Part shown: in pieces, positions 7,206 through 14,636 of the stretch | Layout of the letters: the number at the start of each line of letters is the position of its first letter | Numbering within the stretch: the first letter of the stretch is position 1 | Origin: JBGPHT01 sp041484525 | GTDB lineage: Bacteria; Acidobacteriota; Terriglobia; Bryobacterales; Bryobacteraceae | Reading direction: 5' to 3' | Length of the DNA: 36,960 nucleotides | Assembly (NCBI GenBank): GCA_041484525.1 | Contig: JBGPHT010000067.1 | Coordinates: 1-36,960 of the forward strand | Notes under the pieces: generated by a model | Seen by the model: the letters and a program-made list of their open reading frames with translations, nothing else | The model's database searches: none | Told to the model about the DNA's origin: nothing | Program-made: the position numbers and the translations under genes

Positions 7206-8234
7206 ATGCGAGTTCGCGAGCTGGCCGAGTGGCTCGGCGCCACTTATGAAGGCGATGGCGAGAAGGAGTTGAGCGGCGTGGCGCCGGTGGAAACGGCGGG
7301 CGCCTCGGACGTTGCGTTCATCGGCAGCCGCAAGGCCGCGCAGGAGGCGGAGCGCTCGGCGGCGGGCTGCCTGCTGGTTCCCATGGAGTGGCCGAGCCCC
7401 AGTTACCGCACCGTGATCCGCGTGCCGGAGCCGCGCCTCGCATTTGCGCGCGCCATGAGCCGCTTCTATCCCACGGCCGAGTTGAAGCCGGGCGTGCATC
7501 CCACTGCCGTAATCGGCAAGGATGTCGAGATGGGCGCGCTGGTCTACATCGGCCCGCACGCCGTGGTGGGAGATGCCACGCGCCTCGGTGTCGCTACCAG
7601 CATCGGCGCCGGATGCGTGGTCGGGAAGCGCGTGGTGCTGGGCGAAGGCTGTATGCTGCATCCCAACGTCACGGTATACGACAACGTGGATATCGGGCGC
7701 GGCTCGATTCTGCATTCGGGGGCCGTGATCGGCGCGGACGGTTTCGGGTACGTCATGGAGCACGAGCGCTGGCACAAGTTTCCGCAGGTGGGGCGTGTCG
7801 AGATCGGCGATTTTGTCGAGATCGGCGCCAACTCGTGCGTGGACCGCGCGGCGCTCGGCGTCACTTCGATCGGCGAGGGAACGAAACTCGATAACATGGT
7901 GCACGTGGGCCACAACTGCCGCATCGGACGCCACGTGGTGGTGGCGGCGCAGACTGGATTTTCGGGCGGCGTGATCGTGGAGGACTACGCGGTGATCGGC
8001 GGCCAGGTGGGCATCGGCGATAAGGCGCGCATCCAATCCCGCGCCACACTCGGCTCCGGCTGCGGCGTGTTGACCTCGAAGATCGTGCGCCCCGGCGAGA
8101 CCGTGTGGGGCACTCCGGCGCGGCCTCTCAAACAGCACCTGGAACAGCTCGCCAACCTGGCGCGTCTTCCGGAGTTGCGGCGCGACGTCGCGGAGATGAA
8201 GCGGCGGCTGGCGGAGCTGGAGAGGAAAGCCTGA
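7206..8234 (+). CDS. lpxD: UDP-3-O-(3-hydroxyacyl)glucosamine N-acyltransferase (LpxD)
   Basis: Third step of lipid A synthesis: adds the N-linked 3-hydroxyacyl chain to UDP-3-O-acyl-glucosamine. The 342-residue protein has the LpxD layout. Residues 1-95 are the uridine-binding domain, including SDVAFIGSRKA and CLLVP. Residues 96-300 are a hexapeptide beta-helix (VHPTAVIG, IGPHAVVG, VIGADGFGY). The C-terminal helix ends in a Leu/Glu/Arg-rich coiled coil. NMVHVGHNCRIG places His236 at the position of the catalytic histidine (239 in E. coli). The start codon is 18 bases from that of lpxA on the other strand, with AAGG three bases upstream. The stop overlaps the next gene's ATG in a TGATG. Confidence 0.95.
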   Translation: MRVRELAEWLGATYEGDGEKELSGVAPVETAGASDVAFIGSRKAAQEAERSAAGCLLVPMEWPSPSYRTVIRVPEPRLAFARAMSRFYPTAELKPGVHPTAVIGKDVEMGALVYIGPHAVVGDATRLGVATSIGAGCVVGKRVVLGEGCMLHPNVTVYDNVDIGRGSILHSGAVIGADGFGYVMEHERWHKFPQVGRVEIGDFVEIGANSCVDRAALGVTSIGEGTKLDNMVHVGHNCRIGRHVVVAAQTGFSGGVIVEDYAVIGGQVGIGDKARIQSRATLGSGCGVLTSKIVRPGETVWGTPARPLKQHLEQLANLARLPELRRDVAEMKRRLAELERKA

Positions 8235-8848
8235 TGCTCGTGGTAGTGGGCGGGCACTCGCGAAATATCGGTAAGACTTCGGTGGTGGCGGGGCTGATCC
8301 GCAAGCTGCGGAGCCTCAAGTGGACGGCCATCAAGATCACTCAATATGGACACGGCTTGTGTTCGCACGAGGGCGAAAAGTGCGGCTGCGAATCCGCCGA
8401 TCCGGAGCATCCGTTTGCCTTGGACGAGGAGTTCGAGCCCAGCGGCACTGATTCGGGCCGGTTCCTGGCGGCCGGCGCGGAGCGCTCGTTCTGGCTGCGC
8501 ACGCCGGCCGGTGAACTGGCGCGCGCGGCCGGCACACTGCACAAGATCCTCGCTCAGAGCGAGAACGTGATCGTGGAATCGAACAGCGTGGTGGGGCTGG
8601 TGCAGCCCGACGTGTTCCTGATGCTGCTGGATTTTTCCTGCCAGGATTTTAAGCCATCCAGTCTGCGGTTCATGGACCGGGCGGACGCGTTCTTGGTGAT
8701 CGATCGAGGCATCAACGTTCCGCTTTGGGAGGACATTGCGCGCGGTCTCTGGGATCAGAAGCCGCAGTTCCCGATCAAGCCTCCGAACTACGTGACGGCG
8801 GCGGTTTCCGGCTTCGTCAAATCCAGATTCTCGACGACCGTGCGCTGA
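8234..8848 (+). CDS. P-loop NTPase-like protein coupled to lpxD
   Basis: A 204-residue protein of no firmly recognised family. It opens with a Walker A-like loop GGHSRNIGKTS (about 6-16), similar in placement to MobB and related small P-loop GTPases. A Cys/His cluster (CSHEGEKCGC, about 40-50) could bind metal. Then SGTDSGRFLAAGA, a VIVESNS strand resembling a Walker B-type ending, and FLVIDRG follow. The ATG overlaps the lpxD stop by one base (TGATG) and the Shine-Dalgarno AGAGGAAAG lies inside lpxD, so translation is probably coupled. Context suggests co-expression with lipid A synthesis, but substrate and role are unknown. The 3' end overlaps the convergent HisKA gene by 61 bases. Confidence 0.7.
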   Translation: MLVVVGGHSRNIGKTSVVAGLIRKLRSLKWTAIKITQYGHGLCSHEGEKCGCESADPEHPFALDEEFEPSGTDSGRFLAAGAERSFWLRTPAGELARAAGTLHKILAQSENVIVESNSVVGLVQPDVFLMLLDFSCQDFKPSSLRFMDRADAFLVIDRGINVPLWEDIARGLWDQKPQFPIKPPNYVTAAVSGFVKSRFSTTVR

Positions 8849-9060
8849 GCGCGCAAGCGGCCGAGTTCGGCGGCTGCCTGGCTGAGAATGCGCGCGGCAT
8901 CGCTAACCTGGCGCTGGATCATGCGGACCTGCTCGGCGGCGCGCGGGTCCGTGTCCCCCAACAGCACATTCAAATAGTAGGCACTGGATTCAATCGTACT
9001 GAGCGGTTGGCGCACGTCGTGGACGACGTTGAGGAGAAGTTGTTCCGAGTATGAAGGCAT
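8788..9060 (-). CDS. Small stand-alone HisKA (phosphoacceptor) domain protein
   Basis: A 90-residue protein that is almost entirely one histidine-kinase dimerisation/phosphoacceptor helix pair. The H-box HDVRQPLSTIE has His14 as the candidate phosphorylated residue. The second helix is amphipathic (VRMIQRQVSDAARIL). No sensor, HAMP or ATP-binding domain follows, so it cannot phosphorylate itself. It might serve as a phosphotransfer intermediate or a dominant partner of other kinases, or be a 5' remnant of a larger kinase; the clean stop and complete helices favour a gene. It lies 91 bases downstream of the tetraheme cytochrome on the same strand. Its 3' 61 bases overlap the convergent P-loop gene. 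Confidence 0.6.
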   Translation of the reverse strand: MPSYSEQLLLNVVHDVRQPLSTIESSAYYLNVLLGDTDPRAAEQVRMIQRQVSDAARILSQAAAELGRLRAQRTVVENLDLTKPETAAVT

Positions 9061-9151
9061 CGTCTATGCTCTGGGGATCTCAAGTATAACGCAGGTGAAT
9101 TTCGAGTGGGAAGGTAAAATTCGGTTAAAATTTTCAGGCGCCGCGGCCCGC

Positions 9152-10276
9152 TCACTGCACCGAATTCAGATACGCCAACAGATCCACCAGTTCCTGCGCG
9201 GCGCCGAAACGCGGCCACGCGATTCCCGCTTCCTTCATACGGCCGAGCATCTGCGGGCCGTGTCTCCAAATGGCCGAAATGATCGTCACTTCTGAATAGT
9301 GGTGCGCCTGTCCCGGAAGCTGCGGCGCGCCGTGATCTCCGCCAGCGTGGCATCCCGCACATTGGTGGCCGGTGAAGATTCGCTGTCCCTTCGCCACATC
9401 GCCGCTAGGTTGCACGAATTGCCGCATCCACAAGAAGCTGAGCAATTGCCGCATCTCGTCTTCGGTCAAGGATGGCGTCGGATTGACCATGCGCGGCGCA
9501 TGGTTCCACATGTCCACCGCGATATCCGTGAGGGTCATTCCGTGCAGCCGGTCCTCGAGCGCGAGGTTTCCAGTGTGGCACTTCACGCATCCCTTCGCCT
9601 CGAAGATGAGCGCACCGCCCCGGTCCGACGTATTCGAGAACCGCCCGGTCAGGTGCTTGATCTCGGGCAGGGAACGCAGGTAGGCCAGCATGTCGTTGAG
9701 TTGCTCCGTGGTCAGTTGCTGCCACACGATCTTGCGCCGCGCGAAGGCCGCCTGCATGTGGCTGCTGTGGTTCCACATCTGCTGCACCATCACAATCGGA
9801 TCGGCCAATGATTCCCACTTGGCGATGGGCGGAGCATTTTCGCCGCGTGAATCCGTGAGGCCATGGCAGTCCACGCAGTGCTTCTCGGCGAACGCGGCCT
9901 TTCCGCGGACGGCATCGGCGGGCTTGTCGAAGAAGCGCGCCGAGTAGAAGAAGGCGAACAGGTCGGCGGCATCTTCGGGGCTCAGCTTTGGATGCGCGAT
10001 CTTGGCCGTCTCCATGGCGCTCCACATCACGGGAGCGTGGTTCCACATCGTACTGGCCAACTGCGCGGGCGTATAGTTGCGGTTCACCACGCGTCCGAAA
10101 TCGGCGCCCATCTTCCCGCCGCGTCCGTTAATGCTGTGGCATCGGACGCACTGCTCGCCTTCGAACAGCTTCTGCCCGCGCGCCGAATCGCCGGAGATCA
10201 CCGGCACCGCGGCCGGCCATAGCGGGACCATCGACAGCAGCCCCGCGACGATTCGCACTCCGATTCTCCACCTCAT
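9152..10276 (-). CDS. Exported tetraheme cytochrome c with four tandem cytochrome domains
   Basis: A 374-residue protein with a Sec-type signal (basic start, hydrophobic about 8-26). Four c-type heme sites follow: CVRCH (43-47), CVDCH (134-138), CVKCH (230-234) and CAGCH (306-310). Each is followed about 30 residues later by a [MI]W[NR]H-x-x-x-M block (77-84, 167-174, 256-263, 336-343). The methionine of that block is the likely sixth heme ligand. The regular spacing of about 90 residues shows four mono-heme domains made by duplication, probably a periplasmic electron wire. Each domain ends in an LxxLLAYL-type helix. The gene diverges from ybaK across 42 bases. The redox partner is not evident; the nearby NrfD module is broken. 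Confidence 0.85.
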   Translation of the reverse strand: MRWRIGVRIVAGLLSMVPLWPAAVPVISGDSARGQKLFEGEQCVRCHSINGRGGKMGADFGRVVNRNYTPAQLASTMWNHAPVMWSAMETAKIAHPKLSPEDAADLFAFFYSARFFDKPADAVRGKAAFAEKHCVDCHGLTDSRGENAPPIAKWESLADPIVMVQQMWNHSSHMQAAFARRKIVWQQLTTEQLNDMLAYLRSLPEIKHLTGRFSNTSDRGGALIFEAKGCVKCHTGNLALEDRLHGMTLTDIAVDMWNHAPRMVNPTPSLTEDEMRQLLSFLWMRQFVQPSGDVAKGQRIFTGHQCAGCHAGGDHGAPQLPGQAHHYSEVTIISAIWRHGPQMLGRMKEAGIAWPRFGAAQELVDLLAYLNSVQ

Positions 10277-10293
10277 CCCATCGACCCTCGGTC

Positions 10294-10300
10294 TATCATA
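10294..10300. promoter_or_regulatory. Possible bidirectional -10 element between the cytochrome c and ybaK genes
   Basis: The same heptamer found between lpxA and lpxD, TATCATA, occurs in this 42-bp divergent gap. It reads TATCAT toward ybaK (10294-10299) and TATGAT toward the cytochrome gene (10295-10300). Predicted leaders would be about 12-13 bases in both directions, and GAGGG precedes the cytochrome ATG. No -35 boxes were recognised. Confidence 0.4.
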
Positions 10301-10318
10301 TCGGTAACACGAGCCGCG

Positions 10319-10795
10319 ATGACCAAGACGAACGCCCTACGCATCCTGGACGCCGCCGGCGTGGTTTACCAATTGCGCGAATACGACGTCGACGAGAACG
10401 ACCTCTCGGCTCCGCACGTCGCCGCCGCCATTGGCATGCCGCCCGAGCAGGTTTTCAAAACCCTGGTTGCGCGTGGAGACCGCACCGGCGTTTTGCTTGC
10501 CGCGATTCCCGCCAACTCCGAGCTCGACCTGAAGGCGCTCGCCGCTGCCAGCGGCAACAAGAAGGTCGACCTGGTGCCGGTCAAGGAAGTGCTTGGGCTC
10601 ACCGGCTACATCCGCGGCGGCGTCTCGCCCGTCGGAACCCGCAAGCCCTACCCGCTCTATCTCGACGAAACCGCTGACCTCTGGGACGTGATCTCGGTCT
10701 CGGCCGGCGTGCGCGGCTGCCAGATGCTGGTGGCGCCCGGCGACCTCGCGCGCGCCGTCGAGATTAACCGCTGCGCCATCGCCCGCCTCCTATAA
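10319..10795 (+). CDS. ybaK: YbaK/EbsC-type aminoacyl-tRNA deacylase
   Basis: A 158-residue single-domain protein of the YbaK/ProX editing family, which hydrolyses mischarged tRNA (typically Cys-tRNA(Pro)) in the cytoplasm. Matching features are the N-terminal TNALRILDAAGV, the substrate-pocket segment VFKTLVARGD with its conserved Lys, and AIPANSELDLKALA. KKVDLVPVKEVLGLTGYIRGG and the C-terminal GxRGCQMLVAPGDL complete the fold. Length and order are as expected for YbaK rather than for the insertion domain of a ProRS. The gene stands alone, diverging from the cytochrome. A weak AAAGCC/GGCTTT stem at 10823-10846 lies after the stop but lacks a T-run. Confidence 0.9.
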   Translation: MTKTNALRILDAAGVVYQLREYDVDENDLSAPHVAAAIGMPPEQVFKTLVARGDRTGVLLAAIPANSELDLKALAAASGNKKVDLVPVKEVLGLTGYIRGGVSPVGTRKPYPLYLDETADLWDVISVSAGVRGCQMLVAPGDLARAVEINRCAIARLL

Positions 10796-10890
10796 TAAGG
10801 ATACCGTCCATGTGTTTTCACAAAGCCGTGACCGTGAGGGGCTTTGAAGAATTCGGGGATGCTCCAGGCGACCAGAGGCGGAGGGATGCT

Positions 10891-11092
10891 ACCGAACATC
10901 TCACTCGATGACGCCTGATAAAACCGGCAGCCGAGGCCCGTTCGCCGGATCGCTTCGAAGCAGCCGGATCGTCCCAGTCGCGACCACGTCTGCGGTGGAC
11001 TCCGGAATCTCAAAGGTGACCTTTGTGCTCAAGAACTCTGCCAGGTAAGACCCGTCCTGGCCCGTGATGCCGGCGATTAGAGCCTTTGCCAT
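10891..11092 (-). pseudogene. gmd: Remnant of GDP-mannose 4,6-dehydratase
   Basis: Minus-strand reading from the ATG at 11092 gives KALIAGITGQDGSYLAEFL, the NAD-binding start of GDP-mannose dehydratase. The frame then jumps directly to IPESTADVVATGTIRLL, which normally lies about 60 residues later. A further frame change continues with EAIRRTGLGCRFYQASSSEMFG, after which similarity ends. The remnant thus has an internal deletion, a frameshift and no catalytic YxxxK region. An intact enzyme would make GDP-4-keto-6-deoxymannose for fucose or rhamnose-type sugars. No other sugar-nucleotide genes are nearby, so this is a stranded fragment. Confidence 0.75.
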
Positions 11093-11158
11093 TTCGTTTC
11101 TCTTTGTATCAGCAATGGCCCGCAGGTAACCCGGTCGACGTCCGACTGGCTTGATGGC

Positions 11159-11770
11159 TCAATTCTGACCGTGGATGCTGTGGTCGGCGGTCCATACCTG
11201 CTTCAACCAGAAAGGCAGCGTCAGCGGTTTGCTCGTATCGTATTTCTCCGGCTGCCTGGCTGCAATGATCTTGATAATCTGCGCCACGAGGAACGCCGGC
11301 AAGCGAATATTCTGGTAGTAGGCCTTCTCAACCGAAAACACGGCCTTGCTGTCAGTGGTTTGAAATCGGCAGTCCACCCAGATTGACTTCTTTCCGCTTA
11401 ACACCACCTTCAAAAGTGCCGGTATCGTGCCCGGCCTCCACCGCTCCACGGCATCAAAATCGACCAGCACGAACGTTGAGATGTAGTTATGCGGAAAGAC
11501 TTTCACGGTGACCGACTCGAGACCCGGCCGCGGCACCGTCTTCAGTGCGTACTTAATGTAATCGTTAATGTCCGATTCGAAAAGTTCGAACGCGATATGT
11601 TGGGGGTGCCCCAATTTCCCTTGCGCCTCGGCAGTCCGCAATCGATCGAATAGGCCCAAGAACTTCGCGGCAACAGGAGGGGGAGCACCGCCGTCGGACG
11701 CCAGCAGACCCGCAGATATCGCCAGCAGTAGGAGAAGACGGCTCGTCCGTCCAAGGGATGCATATACCAT
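11159..11770 (-). CDS. Secreted or periplasmic protein of unknown family
   Basis: A 203-residue protein with a clear signal peptide: basic start, then LLLLLAISAGLLA (about 12-24) and a possible cleavage near ASDGG. The mature part is a mixture of strands and helices. It includes ESDINDYIKYALKTVPRPG followed by repeated Val-rich strands (VTVKVFPHNYISTFVLVDFD) and a helical end (FLVAQIIKIIAARQP). This pattern recalls lipid-binding DUF2993/TULIP-like proteins, but the match is too weak to name. It is flanked by the gmd remnant and the DUF4097 operon, 179 bases away on the same strand. No operon partner is evident. Confidence 0.6.
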   Translation of the reverse strand: MVYASLGRTSRLLLLLAISAGLLASDGGAPPPVAAKFLGLFDRLRTAEAQGKLGHPQHIAFELFESDINDYIKYALKTVPRPGLESVTVKVFPHNYISTFVLVDFDAVERWRPGTIPALLKVVLSGKKSIWVDCRFQTTDSKAVFSVEKAYYQNIRLPAFLVAQIIKIIAARQPEKYDTSKPLTLPFWLKQVWTADHSIHGQN

Positions 11771-11949
11771 TATCTCGATAAACTCTAACAGAGGATGGCG
11801 CTATCGCGCTCGCCGGGAACCGGCTGGCGGGAAACCATGCTGACGGCGCTGCAATCCGCCTTGAGAAAACGTGCGCCTTTTCCGGTAGACAACATACGCC
11901 GCCGCGATCCCGCCCAGTTTTCTCCTGGCGTCTCTCGATCGGCAGCGGC

Positions 11950-13308
11950 CTAACGGGCGGCTGCACTAAGGATATCGATATTGCCGTTGTGGTTCACCAG
12001 CCTCAGCTCGCAGCCGCCGCTACCAATCTTGCCGGTCAACTCGTCTGACGAGATGTCGCTGACGTTAGTCGTAACGCTGGAGTGAATACGTCCGAACGAA
12101 GTCCGGGCCGACAGGTTGTAGCCTACCGACGGCGGCAGCGTCACCTTGACCGGAGCGAAACTGGCGTTCACCGAGATCGGCTGGCAAGCCGGTGTGTTCG
12201 ATCGCACCGTCACGGATCCGTTTTCGCTTTCCACTGCGATCGGCCCGGACGCATCTTCCACGGTCACGCCGCCGAACGAAGCCTTGGCATAAACCGTTCC
12301 CGAGATGCCCGCCAATTGAATCGAAGTATTGCCCGTGGTGACCCGGGCGCCGCCCTTGATCCCTCGCAGATCCACCTTGCCGAACGTGGTCTCGACGGTG
12401 GCGGATTCGCCCACCGTATCGCCCATCACGTTGCCATTGGACCCGCGCGCCGTCAGGGTCTTCCCGATTCGCGTGAACTTGATGTTGCCGAAGGTCGTCT
12501 GCAATTCGGCTGCGCCGCTGACGCCGCTGACGTTCACGCCGCCGTTTTCATTGCGCACGCTGACGTCGGCCTTGGCGTCGTTGACCGTGACGTCACCGAA
12601 TGAATTGGTGATGATGGCGAGGCCGCCCACACGCGACACGCTCACCCGGCCATTGGCACTGTGAACGGTCAGGTTCCGGCCGACGTCGGTAACCTCGATT
12701 TCACCGAAGCGGTCGCTGAGGGAAAGCGCGCCGGTGACATTGCGTGCCCACAACCGGCCATTCGCGTTTACCACCGTGGCATCGCCGTCGTTCTCCCGCA
12801 GATCCACGTCGCCGAACGAATTCTCGATGCGCAGCGCGCCCTTTCCCTGCGCAAAGGTGACGCGGCCGTTGCCGTTGTTGATGTGGGTGCCGGCGCGCAC
12901 TCCGACCGCGTCCACCGCGCCGAACCGGTTGCGCAGTTCGAGCGGAGAGTTTTCCGGCATCACGATCTCATAATCGGCGCCGTACGATATGTTGTTGTTG
13001 CCTTCGTATCGCGGGTACTCAGTGCGGACCGACACGCCCGACGCGCTCTCCTGCACCGAAATCTGAATCCGGTCGGCGCATTGTTTCGCCCGGTCGGCGT
13101 TACTCGCCGAACAGCGGATGGTGGCGTGGATCGAGACCTCGTTTCGGTTGTGAGTGCGGATGGTGACATTGCCGAGCGAGTGCTCGATCCGGAAAGTGCG
13201 CCCGGCCGCCAGCGCCGCGGTCTTTTGAAAATCGCGCCGCAATTCCTCGCGCGCGCCCGCCGTCACGGCGCAACTGCAGATGACGAAAATACTAATTGCG
13301 TTTCGCAT
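11950..13308 (-). CDS. DUF4097 beta-solenoid protein, exported
   Basis: A 452-residue protein starting at the internal ATG 13308 (MRNAISIF), which gives a clean signal peptide ending near AGAREE. The rest is a long ladder of short strands in which units of the type SFGDV and NGRV alternate about every 20 residues, from about residue 120 to 400. This is typical of DUF4097 (putative adhesin) repeats forming a right-handed solenoid. Such proteins are common behind ECF sigma/anti-sigma pairs, and their biochemical role is not established. The start overlaps the end of the anti-sigma gene by 17 bases, so it is the third member of that operon and a likely target or sensor of the envelope response. 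Confidence 0.85.
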   Translation of the reverse strand: MRNAISIFVICSCAVTAGAREELRRDFQKTAALAAGRTFRIEHSLGNVTIRTHNRNEVSIHATIRCSASNADRAKQCADRIQISVQESASGVSVRTEYPRYEGNNNISYGADYEIVMPENSPLELRNRFGAVDAVGVRAGTHINNGNGRVTFAQGKGALRIENSFGDVDLRENDGDATVVNANGRLWARNVTGALSLSDRFGEIEVTDVGRNLTVHSANGRVSVSRVGGLAIITNSFGDVTVNDAKADVSVRNENGGVNVSGVSGAAELQTTFGNIKFTRIGKTLTARGSNGNVMGDTVGESATVETTFGKVDLRGIKGGARVTTGNTSIQLAGISGTVYAKASFGGVTVEDASGPIAVESENGSVTVRSNTPACQPISVNASFAPVKVTLPPSVGYNLSARTSFGRIHSSVTTNVSDISSDELTGKIGSGGCELRLVNHNGNIDILSAAAR

Positions 13309-13903
13309 AGTCCAGCCATTCCTTGAGCGTGTTCTGTTTGTCCTTGTAGAGCGAGGCAAGCTCGGTTTGCAGGTACGTGTTGTAGCGATTGCTCTCCAGA
13401 TTCGCCTTCACATCGGCGATGGCCGAATCGAGCACCAGCAGCTTTTCCCTATAAGCCGCCGCCACCGGCGCCGCGGATTTCTCCAGGTCCTTTTGCGCCA
13501 CCGCGCTGAGCCGATTGATCGAGCGCGCGTACGCCTGTTCCGCCTGCTGCACTTCGGCCAGCGCCCGATCCGTCAGCAGCTCCCCGTTTGGCGCCGGCGT
13601 TTTTCCTCGCCACGGCTGCGATAGCATCACGGCCACCAGCGCCACCGCGGCCACGGCGATGGTCCAGCGCCACGCCGGCACATGTTTCGGACGCGGCGCC
13701 GCATCCACCAGCGCCAGTTCGATCCGCGGCCACAGCCCCGGGCTTTCCCAGTCTTCATGAAGCTGCGGCGCCACACGCGAAATCTCCGACCACAAATAGA
13801 GCTGGCGCCGGCAACTTTCGCACCGCTCGGCGTGGGCCCGCGCGTCCGGCATCAACTCCGGGAATTCCAGCGCGCGCTCCAGGTCGTTACATTGGAAAAT
13901 CAT
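13292..13903 (-). CDS. Zinc-finger anti-sigma factor, single-pass membrane
   Basis: A 203-residue protein. Residues 1-45 hold an anti-sigma zinc-binding motif (His-x3-Cys-x2-Cys, in HAERCESCRR), which would clasp the cognate sigma factor in the cytoplasm. One membrane helix follows at about 80-97 (WTIAVAAVALVAVML). The periplasmic part is Ala/Glu/Lys-rich and predicted to be helical or coiled coil. The ATG at 13903 overlaps the sigma-factor stop in ATGA, so the two are made in step. An upstream in-frame start exists but would run inside the sigma gene. It should hold the sigma factor at the membrane until an envelope signal is sensed. Confidence 0.85.
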   Translation of the reverse strand: MIFQCNDLERALEFPELMPDARAHAERCESCRRQLYLWSEISRVAPQLHEDWESPGLWPRIELALVDAAPRPKHVPAWRWTIAVAAVALVAVMLSQPWRGKTPAPNGELLTDRALAEVQQAEQAYARSINRLSAVAQKDLEKSAAPVAAAYREKLLVLDSAIADVKANLESNRYNTYLQTELASLYKDKQNTLKEWLDYAKRN

Positions 13904-14463
13904 CGTCCCGTCTCCGTGAGCAGCCGTTTCAGTTCCTTCTTGGCCTCGAAGAGCCACGCCTTCGACGTGCCTTCGGGAATCTGCAAGATCGAAGCGATTT
14001 CCATATGCCGAAAGCCTTCCACTTCAAACAGCAAAAACACCATGCGATAGCGCGGATGGATTCGCCCGAGGGCATCGTCGAGCGCCGCCTTCAGCGGCAA
14101 TTGATTCTTCGCGCCGCGCTCCTGCTCGACCGGCAGCTCGGCCTCACGCTTCCGGTGGCGCCCAAGGTCGTAGCACGCGTTGATCGCGATCCGGCACAGC
14201 CACGTCCCGATGCTCGACTGCGCCTCGAAGCCCTCGATGGCGCGGTAGAGCTTCAGAAAAGTTTTCTGCACCACGTCCTCGGCGTCCTGCCGATTGCCGG
14301 TCAGGCGGTACGCGACACTCTTGAGGCGCGCGCCGTGCACCTGGTAGAGATGCTCGAACGCACGCAGATCCCGCCGCCGGCACGCAGCCAGCAGCTCACC
14401 CTCGCTGACGAATTCGGTCCTCGCCGCAATCGGCTCGATCAACGCCAGGGCAGCCCCAACCAT
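13900..14463 (-). CDS. ECF-family RNA polymerase sigma factor
   Basis: A 187-residue protein with only sigma regions 2 and 4, as in ECF sigma factors. Region 2 runs from about residue 30 to 95 (AFEHLYQVHGARLKSVAYRLTG, then the DAEDVVQKTFLKLY motif and GTWLCRIAINAC). Region 4 runs from about 125 to 180 and includes the helix-turn-helix HMEIASILQIPEGTSKAWLFEAKKELKR. It is the first gene of a three-gene operon with its anti-sigma factor and a DUF4097 protein. The upstream gap contains the REP-like hairpin doublet. No Shine-Dalgarno is obvious before the ATG at 14463, so a slightly later start is possible. No autoregulatory promoter could be identified. Confidence 0.9.
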   Translation of the reverse strand: MVGAALALIEPIAARTEFVSEGELLAACRRRDLRAFEHLYQVHGARLKSVAYRLTGNRQDAEDVVQKTFLKLYRAIEGFEAQSSIGTWLCRIAINACYDLGRHRKREAELPVEQERGAKNQLPLKAALDDALGRIHPRYRMVFLLFEVEGFRHMEIASILQIPEGTSKAWLFEAKKELKRLLTETGR

Positions 14464-14511
14464 TTTCGTGTTTTGGACGGCGCAGCGGGCGGAAACGTTG
14501 GAAGAATGAGT

Positions 14512-14600
14512 GCCCGTGACCGCGGTTCGGTCACGCCGCGCGCTAAGTCACGTGGCTGCAATGCCGGAAAACGTATTTTGACCGAACCGCGGTCACGGGC
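14512..14600. repeat. REP-like inverted hairpin doublet
   Basis: A perfect 22-base inverted repeat occupies 14512-14533 and 14579-14600, separated by 45 bases. Each arm is itself nearly palindromic: the left arm region folds as GTGACCG, a 5-base loop and CGGTCAC. The right arm folds likewise, so the element can form two small hairpins or one long one. This is the architecture of paired REP sequences or a tiny MITE. No target-site duplication is visible. It lies between the divergent sigma-factor and caspase genes. Confidence 0.75.
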
Positions 14601-14624
14601 GCCAGATTCGGCCGAAGCGTGGTG

Positions 14625-14630
14625 TATGAT
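14625..14630 (+). promoter_or_regulatory. Candidate -10 box of the caspase gene
   Basis: TATGAT at 14625-14630 is followed by the chosen ATG at 14637. A start seven bases after the box would make a leaderless transcript. No Shine-Dalgarno precedes this ATG, which fits. No -35 box is recognised at 17 bases, where the sequence belongs to the end of the hairpin doublet. Confidence 0.35.
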
Positions 14631-14636
14631 CGGCCT

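Noticed and set aside
10823..10846. Rho-independent terminator after ybaK
   Set aside because: Only a 6-bp stem with a long loop and no following T-run.
11771..11949. A small gene between the secreted protein and the DUF4097 protein
   Set aside because: No frame has both a plausible start and a recognisable feature; the composition is that of intergenic DNA.
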